Assembly: GCA_946482635.1 (NCBI GenBank)
Contig: CAMLSG010000159.1
Coordinates: forward strand, 1-12,710
Direction: 5' to 3'
Length of the DNA stretch: 12,710 nucleotides
DNA from: an uncultured Duganella sp.
GTDB lineage: Bacteria > Pseudomonadota > Gammaproteobacteria > Burkholderiales > Burkholderiaceae
Shown here: positions 1-5,560 of the stretch, one piece after another
Numbering within the stretch: position 1 is the first letter of the stretch
How the letters are laid out: each line of letters starts with the position of its first letter
Made by a program: the position numbers and the translations under genes
Notes under the pieces: model-generated
What the model saw: the letters and a program-made list of their open reading frames with translations, nothing else
Database searches by the model: none
Told to the model about the DNA's origin: nothing

Positions 1-2
1 AG

Positions 3-353
3 CGCTTGCGCGTGCCCGGCGAAACCCGGCGCTTCATCATCAGGAACGGCAATGCGCTCGATGTGGTGAAATTTACCGACATCGACTGGGTCGAGGCCAG
101 CGACTACTACACCACCTTGCACGCCGCCGGGCGACACTACATGCTGCGCCGCAGCCTGGCCGACCTGGCTGACGAGCTGGCGCCGTACGGCTTCCACCGT
201 ATTCACCGCTCCGCCATCGTCAACCTCGAGCGCGTTCGCTCGCTCGAGCTGCGCGAAGACGGCGAATACGACGTCGTGCTGCAAGACTGCCAGCATTTGC
301 GCCTGAGCCGGCGCTACCGCAAAACAATTCTGGATCGATTGTCCCCGTCTTAG
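3..353 (+). CDS. LytTR DNA-binding domain, C-terminal part of a LytR/AlgR-type response regulator (5'-truncated)
   Basis: The reading frame is open to the left edge, so this is the 3' end of a longer gene; a TTG at position 6 is in frame but is probably internal. The visible ~116 residues are one LytTR domain. It shows the start RRFIIRNG, then IDWVEASDYYTTLH, then LRRSLADL, the hallmark GFHRIHRSAIVN and the closing LRLSRRYRK. LytTR domains bind direct-repeat DNA sites through a beta-fold and normally sit behind a receiver domain in two-component systems that control exopolysaccharide, alginate or quorum-related genes. The receiver and any sensor kinase would lie left of the window. An alternative is a stand-alone or membrane-linked LytTR protein, which cannot be excluded without the missing 5' end. 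The domain call is secure; the target genes are unknown. Confidence 0.93.
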   Translation, partial: RLRVPGETRRFIIRNGNALDVVKFTDIDWVEASDYYTTLHAAGRHYMLRRSLADLADELAPYGFHRIHRSAIVNLERVRSLELREDGEYDVVLQDCQHLRLSRRYRKTILDRLSPS

Positions 354-354
354 T

Positions 355-360
355 TATACT
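355..360 (+). promoter_or_regulatory. Possible -10 element upstream of the small lipoprotein gene
   Basis: TATACT lies directly after the stop codon of the LytTR gene, about 25 bases before the ATG at 386. No convincing -35 hexamer is found at 16-18 bases spacing. The segment between it and the ATG is an AT-rich run without a Shine-Dalgarno sequence. This is a weak call based on a single hexamer. Confidence 0.3.
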
Positions 361-385
361 TGCATTTTTTTTAACCATACAAACT

Positions 386-862
386 ATGCAACGATTGATA
401 CTGGCCATTGCCGCGCTGGCCCTGAGCGCGTGCGCCACCAAGGACCAAAACCGCATCCAGGAAATCGGCGCCACGCCGCTGCGGGACCTGAATATCGCCA
501 AAGTCGAAATCCCCGAAGTCCTGCGCGAAGCCATGGGCAATCCATACCTGGCCCCCGCCGACAAAAGCTGCCCGGCCCTGCTGGCGCAGGTCGCAGACCT
601 CGATGAAGAGCTGGGCCCGGACTTCGACATTCCCGAGGAAAAGCAGCACCGGATCGACGTCTCGAAAGAAGCGCTGGGCGATGCGGCAACCGGCGCCCTG
701 GCCCGCACGGTGGAAGGCGCAATTCCCTTCCGCGGCTGGCTGCGCAAGCTAAGCGGCGCCGAACGGCATTCGAAGCAAGCCCAAACCGCCGTCCTGGCCG
801 GCAAGGTGCGCCGCGGCTATCTGCGCGGCATCATGGCGTCGAATTCCTGCCAGAAGGCATAA
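386..862 (+). CDS. Uncharacterised small lipoprotein
   Basis: This encodes a 158-residue protein with a short type II signal peptide. A basic start (MQR) is followed by a hydrophobic run and the lipobox L13-S14-A15-C16, so a mature lipoprotein of about 143 residues anchored by Cys16 is predicted. The residue after the lipidated Cys is Ala, not Asp, which favours outer-membrane sorting under the Lol rule. The middle (residues 75-95) is acidic. The most distinctive segment is near residues 112-128, AIPFRGWLRKLSGAERH, which I believe recurs in proteobacterial hypothetical proteins. Cys62 and Cys155 could form a disulfide. I do not recognise a function. No Shine-Dalgarno sequence precedes the ATG; the upstream bases are AT-rich. 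It lies 32 bases after the LytTR gene and 77 bases before parA, which has its own promoter. Confidence 0.85.
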   Translation: MQRLILAIAALALSACATKDQNRIQEIGATPLRDLNIAKVEIPEVLREAMGNPYLAPADKSCPALLAQVADLDEELGPDFDIPEEKQHRIDVSKEALGDAATGALARTVEGAIPFRGWLRKLSGAERHSKQAQTAVLAGKVRRGYLRGIMASNSCQKA

Positions 863-875
863 ATGGCATAAACGC

Positions 876-906
876 TTGCTTTTGCTGCGCCGCATCATGC
901 TAGAAT
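876..906 (+). promoter_or_regulatory. Extended -10 sigma-70-type promoter of the parA-like gene
   Basis: TGC-TAGAAT at 898-906 is a strong extended -10 element (TGn plus five of six consensus bases). A -35-like TTGCTT lies at 876-881 with a long 19-base spacer, which the TGn motif can compensate for. The expected transcript start near 912 gives a leader of about 28 bases. The spacer holds the small inverted repeat TGC-GCC-GCA at 886-894. Confidence 0.65.
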
Positions 907-939
907 CGTTGCCATCTTAGCCACAGCGGGGGCCAGCAA

Positions 940-1710
940 ATGAAACGCGTAATCTTCAACCAGAAGGGCGGCGTCGGTAAATCGACCATTGCGGTCAACC
1001 TGGCGGCCATTGCGGCGCACCACGGCAAACGCACGCTCTTGATCGATATCGACCCGCAGTGCAACAGCAGCCGCTATGTGCTCGGGGCGGCGACGGAAGG
1101 CCTGGCGCCCACCTTGGGCGCCTACTTCGAGCAAATGCTCAGTTTCAGCATGTTTGCCAAGCCGGCCGGCGAATACGTGCACGCCACGCCGTTCGACAAC
1201 CTGTCCATCATGCTGGCCCATCCCGAACTGGGCGACCTGCAATCGAAGCTGGAATCGCGGCACAAGATCTACAAGCTGCGCGACACGCTGAACGAGCTGG
1301 AAAAGGATTACGACGAGATCTACGTCGACACGCCGCCGGCCTACAACTTCTTCACCCAGTCGGCGCTGATTGCGGCCGACAGCTGCCTGATTCCCTTCGA
1401 CTGCGACGACTTCTCGCGCCAGGCGCTGTACACCCTGGTCAACAACGTGAAAGAGATCAAGGCCGACCATAATCCCAAGCTGCAAATCGAAGGCATCGTA
1501 GTCAATCAGTTCCAGCCGCGCGCCCTGCTGCCGCAGCGCATGGTGGACCAGCTCAAGGACGAAGGCTTGCCGGTGTTCGAGAACAAGCTTTCCAGCTCGA
1601 TCCGCATCCGCGAATCGCATGAACGCAACCTGCCGATGATTCACCTCGATCGCGGCCACAAGCTAAGCCAGGAATTCCTAGCCCTGTATGGCGAGCTGCA
1701 CCCGGCGTAA
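940..1710 (+). CDS. Orphan ParA/Soj-family ATPase
   Basis: This 256-residue protein is a deviant-Walker P-loop ATPase of the ParA/MinD superfamily. The Walker A motif KGGVGKST is at residues 9-16, with the signature lysine K9 and catalytic K14. The A' motif LLIDIDPQ at 33-40 contains D36 and D38. Walker B ends in IYVDTPP with D130. VVNQF near 187-191 is the usual nucleotide-pocket strand. ParA dimers bind ATP and DNA nonspecifically and position chromosomes, plasmids or protein cargo when a partner stimulates hydrolysis. There is no N-terminal helix-turn-helix extension of the plasmid type, and no parB or centromere-like repeats are visible nearby. It is therefore an orphan member whose cargo is unknown. 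The start has a GGGGG-type ribosome site 7 bases upstream and begins directly with the conserved first strand. Its last 33 bases overlap the convergent ygjV-like gene. Confidence 0.93.
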   Translation: MKRVIFNQKGGVGKSTIAVNLAAIAAHHGKRTLLIDIDPQCNSSRYVLGAATEGLAPTLGAYFEQMLSFSMFAKPAGEYVHATPFDNLSIMLAHPELGDLQSKLESRHKIYKLRDTLNELEKDYDEIYVDTPPAYNFFTQSALIAADSCLIPFDCDDFSRQALYTLVNNVKEIKADHNPKLQIEGIVVNQFQPRALLPQRMVDQLKDEGLPVFENKLSSSIRIRESHERNLPMIHLDRGHKLSQEFLALYGELHPA

Positions 1711-2190
1711 GCGCAGGATCGTCGCGATGTTCACGCACGCGACGATCACTTCCAGCGCCGTGCCGCCGATCGAGCCGGCAATAATGTTATTGGCGATCCA
1801 CAGGCAAGTCCCGCACAGCATCACCAGCCGCATCGGGATACCCTGCAACAGGAATAACGCGAGCGTCCCCAGGCAGGAAGCGGTTAATGGCAGCCAGTCG
1901 CCAGGCTGCCGCACAAAGGCCAACCCCAGGCCAACGTTAAGAGAAATCACCAGCGCCACCACCCACCAGGAACGCGTACGCAGCGCCAGCAAGGAGCGCA
2001 GCAGGGAAACCGACGTGCTGGCCACCGCCGTTGGATTGCCCAGCAAGGCAAAATGCACGATATAGGCCAGGCACTCGCCCGCCATGAACAGCTTGAAGCG
2101 CCGGTCGTCGGACTGCAGGAAGCAGCCCACGCCCAGCATAAACGCCACGTAGCCGACGCACTGCGCCGGCGAAAACCAGTCAATCATCAT
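1678..2190 (-). CDS. ygjV: YgjV-family inner membrane protein
   Basis: This is a very hydrophobic protein of about 170 residues with roughly five or six membrane segments. It matches the Escherichia coli YgjV family (Imp-YgjV) from memory: an N-terminal AQxVGxxAF pattern, DDRRFK after the first helix, a middle LLxLRTRSxWV segment, then LPLTASCLGTLALF, and the late motif W(x)4N(x)AGSIGGTxxE. The family function is not established. Start choice is uncertain. In-frame ATGs lie at 2235, 2199, 2190 and 2187, and none has a Shine-Dalgarno sequence. I chose the MMIDWF start because it matches the family N terminus. A TATTAT hexamer at 2198-2203 on this strand would place transcription start almost on the ATG, so translation could be leaderless. 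The 3' end overlaps the parA-like gene by 33 bases. Confidence 0.88.
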   Translation of the reverse strand: MMIDWFSPAQCVGYVAFMLGVGCFLQSDDRRFKLFMAGECLAYIVHFALLGNPTAVASTSVSLLRSLLALRTRSWWVVALVISLNVGLGLAFVRQPGDWLPLTASCLGTLALFLLQGIPMRLVMLCGTCLWIANNIIAGSIGGTALEVIVACVNIATILRLRRVQLAIQG

Positions 2191-2270
2191 GGCCGACATA
2201 ATACGCGAGACTTGATCCAGGTCATGGCCGGGCATCGGGGCAATGGCTACGCTGGCGGATTTTGCCTGCC

Positions 2271-3566
2271 ATGCTGACCGCCCCCGAACTCCTCCTGCCC
2301 GCCGGCTCCCTGGCGAAGATGAATGCCGCTTTCGATTACGGCGCCGACGCCGTGTACGCGGGCCAGCCGCGCTACAGCCTGCGCGTGCGGAACAACGACT
2401 TCTCCACCCTGCAGGCGCTGCAGGAGGGCATAGACGGCGCCCACGCGCGCGGCAAGCAGTTCTTCGTCGCCAGCAATATCTTCGCCCACAACTCCAAGCT
2501 CAAGACCTACCTGCGCGACATGGCGCCGGTGATCGCCATGAAGCCCGATGCGCTGATCATGGCCGACCCGGGCCTGATCATGATGGTGCGCGAAGAGTGG
2601 CCGGACATGCCGATCCACCTGTCGGTGCAGGCCAATGCCGTCAACTGGGCCGACGTCAAATTCTGGCAGCGCATGGGACTGACGCGCGTGATCCTGTCGC
2701 GCGAACTCTCGCTCGACGAAATCGAAGAAATCCGCCAGCGCTGCCCCGACATGGAACTGGAAGTGTTCGTGCACGGCGCGCTGTGCATGGCCTATTCCGG
2801 CCGCTGCCTGCTGTCAGGCTACTTCAACCACCGCGACGCCAACCAGGGCACCTGCACCAATGCCTGCCGCTGGGACTACAAGGTGGGCGAAGGCTGCCAG
2901 GATGCGACCGGCGACATCTCCGTGCTGCACCAGCAGCCGCGCCACCCGCTGGCCAACCAGACCTACCTGCTGGAAGAAGCCGGCCGCCCCGGCCAGCTGA
3001 TGCCGATCTTCGAGGATGAACACGGCACCTACATCATGAACTCGAAAGACCTGCGCGCGGTGGAGCACGTCGAGCGCCTGGTGAAGATCGGCATCACCTC
3101 GCTCAAGGTGGAAGGCCGCACCAAGTCGGCCTACTACGCAGCGCGCACGGCGCAGGTGTACCGCCAGGCCATCGACGACGCCGTGGCCGGCCGCCCCTTC
3201 GACGAAAGCCTGCTCGGACAGCTGCAGGGCCTGGCCAACCGCGGCTACACGGACGGCTTCTACCAGCGCCACCACACGCAGGAGCACCAGAACTATATGC
3301 GCGGCGCCTCGGAAACCGATCGCAGCCAGTATGTGGGGGATGTGTTGGGAATCGAAGGCGGCTGGGCGCGCGTCGACGTGAAGAATCATTTCGCGGTGGG
3401 CGACCGCATTGAAGTCATGCACCCTGGCGGCAACCGCGATATCACCATCGCCCGCATGCTGGCGGACGACGGCAGCGAGATCACGATCGCACCGGGCAGC
3501 GGCCACATCGTGCGCATCCAGCTTGCTGAAGGGCTGGATGGCGCACTGCTGTCGCGCTACCTCTGA
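2271..3566 (+). CDS. trhP: TrhP (YegQ), U32-family tRNA uridine 5-hydroxylation protein
   Basis: This 431-residue protein is highly similar to Escherichia coli YegQ, now TrhP, which works in prephenate-dependent formation of 5-hydroxyuridine at the tRNA wobble position, the precursor of cmo5U/mcmo5U. It was formerly annotated as peptidase U32 or a collagenase-like protease. Diagnostic stretches are ELLLPAGSL near the start, GADAVYAGQPRYSLRVRNN (24-42), DALIMADPGLIM (93-104), SVQANAVNW (118-126) and VILSRELSLDEI. The U32 signature is EVFVHGALC(x)6CLLSG. Four cysteines, C172, C179, C195 and C199, fit the iron-sulfur cluster ligands of this family. The C-terminal domain contains KSAYYAARTAQVYR. 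I chose the ATG at 2271 over an in-frame TTG at 2262, although a GGCGGA lies closer to the TTG; neither start has a perfect ribosome site. The stop directly abuts the stop of the convergent lipoprotein gene. Confidence 0.96.
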   Translation: MLTAPELLLPAGSLAKMNAAFDYGADAVYAGQPRYSLRVRNNDFSTLQALQEGIDGAHARGKQFFVASNIFAHNSKLKTYLRDMAPVIAMKPDALIMADPGLIMMVREEWPDMPIHLSVQANAVNWADVKFWQRMGLTRVILSRELSLDEIEEIRQRCPDMELEVFVHGALCMAYSGRCLLSGYFNHRDANQGTCTNACRWDYKVGEGCQDATGDISVLHQQPRHPLANQTYLLEEAGRPGQLMPIFEDEHGTYIMNSKDLRAVEHVERLVKIGITSLKVEGRTKSAYYAARTAQVYRQAIDDAVAGRPFDESLLGQLQGLANRGYTDGFYQRHHTQEHQNYMRGASETDRSQYVGDVLGIEGGWARVDVKNHFAVGDRIEVMHPGGNRDITIARMLADDGSEITIAPGSGHIVRIQLAEGLDGALLSRYL

Positions 3567-5483
3567 TTATTTCAGGTTGATGGCCGACAGGTGGCCGACA
3601 CTGGTCAGGATATACAGCACGCCGTTGCTGGAAATCGCCAGCGAACCGCCACGCGGGTAGGTCCACACCACCTTCTGCGTTGCCAGGTCGATCGCCACAG
3701 TCTTGTTCGCGTTACTGACAAAGGCCAGGTTGCTGGTGGCCAGCACGGACTTGAAGTTGCTATCGCCAAGGTTTTCGGAAGTCCATTGCAGCTTGCCGTC
3801 GGCCAGTGCCCGCGCTTCCAGCACCGTTCCGTTGGCCGCTGGCGCATAGACCAGGCCATTGCCAATAGCCGGCTGCCCTGTGAAGCTATTGCTTACCGAC
3901 CATGCGCGCGTACGCAGCGTGGTGTCGAAAGCCATCAGGCGGCCGCCGGTCAGGACGATGGCCAGGTTACCGGACAATGCAGGCGTGCGCCCGCCGTAGC
4001 CCGACCAGTCATTTTCCGGATCGGCAATTTCCCAGTTCAGCTGGCCGTCGCCGACCTTCAGTGCGCGCAGCTTGCCATCCGCGTAGCCATATGCGTTCGT
4101 GCCATCGACTGCCGGCGTATAACGATCGTATTGCGGCATATTGCCAAACCAGACCTGGCTCTTGGTGAGGGAAGAGAATTTGCTCATGCCGCCGTAATAG
4201 CCGTCCACCGTGTACACATCGGCGCCATAAACCGTCGGCGCCTGGTAAGTTGGCCATTGCGAATTCATTACGGTCTTGGACAACAACTGGCCAGTCTGCT
4301 GGTCGAAAATCCAGAAATAAGAGTCGCCGTGACCGGTCGACGTCACGTATACCTGGCCATTGCCGGCAGCCGGAGCATTGACCTGACTGAGCACCCCCAG
4401 GTTGGTGCGCCAGGCGACAGTGCCATCCGTTTCGTTGATCGCGAGCAGTTCCGACGCCGTGCTCCAGCCGCTGGAAGCCACCATGAAGACCTTGCCGTTG
4501 TCGGTCGCGACACTGCTGAGGTCTTGCTCGTAAGTGCCAATTGCCGGGACACTGAAGCGGCGCGAGAAATTGGCGACGCTGAAGCTAGCATTGGCATAGC
4601 CGGTGTGCGCGGCATTGCCCTGGACGGTCGACCAGGCGCCAAAGCCAGCTACCGGTGCCAGTGTTGTCAGGTTAACCGGATTCTTGACCGAGACTTTCAA
4701 CGGCAGGATCCATGGCGAACCTGGCACAGGCATGCTGCAGGTGCGCGGCTCGTCGCGGCACAGGCGAACCTGCACATTGCTGCTGTATTCGCCGGTCTGC
4801 AAGCTGGCCGAGGTTTTCAGCGTGGCCTTGAACCCGTCCTGGCCATTGATGACGGTGGAAGTGCTCAGGCTGCCCATATCGATGATGCCGACCTGGAAGT
4901 TCTGGCCAACCAGGTCGCCTTTGAACTCGCCGCTGAAATTGAGTGTGGTCTGCTCGCCAGGATAAGCAATCGCTTCCAGCGAAGCGGTCGACAGCGCGAG
5001 GCGCTTGGCGGCTTCGGATGTGGGCTTCAGTTCAACTTTCAGCGGTACATACCAAGGTGAACCGGGCAATGGCTTGCTGCAGGTGAGCGGCGTGTCTTCG
5101 CACAGGCGCACCTCGAGGTTAACCTGCTTGGTACCGGCTGCCAGCTTGGACGAGGTATTCAACTTGGCGGTATACGTCAACTCATTGACTGCCGAAATCT
5201 GCACGTCAGTCGTGATCGTGCCCGACACGTCGATGATGGCAATATTGAAGGCCTTGCTGAAAGTGCGGCTGGAAGTTGCGGTAATCGAGAACGGAATCGA
5301 CTCACCTTCGTAGCCGGACACGGCGACCGGGTTCGGGCTGAAGGTCAGCCAGTTGCCCTCTGGCTTGTTGACCGGCGCGGTCGCGCTGCCGGAGGTGGTG
5401 GAGCTTCCGCCTCCGCCTCCTCCGCACGCCGCCAGGAACAATGCCATCGCCAACGGCGCGGCAGCACGAATAATTGGGTGCAT
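3567..5483 (-). CDS. Lipoprotein with two Cys-pair beta-sandwich repeats and a PQQ-like beta-propeller
   Basis: This encodes a 638-residue exported lipoprotein. The signal peptide ends in the lipobox L17-A18-A19-C20, followed directly by six glycines and a Ser/Thr-rich linker. Residues about 45-152 and 163-266 are two copies of one beta-rich module, each ending in a Cys-x6-Cys motif (C128/C135 and C242/C249) followed by PGSPW and PLKV. From about residue 284, starting with a W-S-x-x-Q-G-N-x-x-H-T-G-Y motif, the rest looks like a PQQ-like beta-propeller of about seven blades, with blade motifs such as LLAINETDGTVAWRTNLG and VAIDLATQKVVWTY. Quinoprotein catalytic residues are not evident, so a structural or binding role in the envelope (the fold type of BamB) is more likely than dehydrogenase activity. 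Function is unknown. It has its own promoter, 77 bases downstream of the M13 peptidase gene. Confidence 0.88.
   Translation of the reverse strand: MHPIIRAAAPLAMALFLAACGGGGGGSSTTSGSATAPVNKPEGNWLTFSPNPVAVSGYEGESIPFSITATSSRTFSKAFNIAIIDVSGTITTDVQISAVNELTYTAKLNTSSKLAAGTKQVNLEVRLCEDTPLTCSKPLPGSPWYVPLKVELKPTSEAAKRLALSTASLEAIAYPGEQTTLNFSGEFKGDLVGQNFQVGIIDMGSLSTSTVINGQDGFKATLKTSASLQTGEYSSNVQVRLCRDEPRTCSMPVPGSPWILPLKVSVKNPVNLTTLAPVAGFGAWSTVQGNAAHTGYANASFSVANFSRRFSVPAIGTYEQDLSSVATDNGKVFMVASSGWSTASELLAINETDGTVAWRTNLGVLSQVNAPAAGNGQVYVTSTGHGDSYFWIFDQQTGQLLSKTVMNSQWPTYQAPTVYGADVYTVDGYYGGMSKFSSLTKSQVWFGNMPQYDRYTPAVDGTNAYGYADGKLRALKVGDGQLNWEIADPENDWSGYGGRTPALSGNLAIVLTGGRLMAFDTTLRTRAWSVSNSFTGQPAIGNGLVYAPAANGTVLEARALADGKLQWTSENLGDSNFKSVLATSNLAFVSNANKTVAIDLATQKVVWTYPRGGSLAISSNGVLYILTSVGHLSAINLK
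4686..4997 (-). repeat. Second copy of the duplicated Cys-pair beta-sandwich module
   Basis: This encodes residues about 163-266 of the propeller lipoprotein, with Cys242 and Cys249 in the same Cys-x6-Cys arrangement as copy one. The DNA of the two Cys-motif segments is also visibly related (both contain the reverse complement of GCTGCAGGTG), which points to an internal duplication, now diverged. Confidence 0.75.
5028..5351 (-). repeat. First copy of the duplicated Cys-pair beta-sandwich module
   Basis: This encodes residues about 45-152 of the propeller lipoprotein. Its end (residues 126-150) can be aligned without gaps to residues 240-264 of the second copy, with 18 of 25 positions identical by hand count, including both cysteines, PGSPW and PLKV. 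The upstream parts share spacing and pattern only (FSG/FSI, IIDVSG/IIDMGS, YTAKL/FKATL). Confidence 0.75.
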
Positions 5484-5515
5484 AAAAATAAAGGCCTGTT
5501 ATAAAAGGGCATTAT

Positions 5516-5543
5516 TTTATAGCAAGCAATCTGTCTAAAGTAT
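5516..5543 (-). promoter_or_regulatory. Extended -10 promoter of the propeller lipoprotein gene
   Basis: Reading the minus strand, TGC-TATAAA at 5524-5516 is an extended -10 element, with ATACTT as a weak -35 at 5543-5538 and a 16-base spacer. The transcript would start near 5510, about 27 bases before the ATG. A second -10-like TATAAC lies at 5503-5498. An inverted repeat TATAAAA/TTTTATA overlaps the initiation region. The region is markedly more AT-rich than its surroundings. Confidence 0.55.
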
Positions 5544-5560
5544 CACCAACTATTGCGTTG

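Noticed and set aside
895..1659. 254-codon minus-strand open frame opposite the parA-like gene
   Set aside because: It is a shadow of the ParA codons; the plus-strand product has all ATPase motifs.
2199..2253. Plus-strand promoter for trhP in the ygjV-trhP gap
   Set aside because: A TTGATC at 2212-2217 has no acceptable -10 at 16-18 bases; no pair of hexamers was convincing.
3591..5060. 489-codon plus-strand open frame inside the propeller lipoprotein gene
   Set aside because: It is antisense to a strongly supported gene, with no domain pattern and composition typical of a shadow frame.
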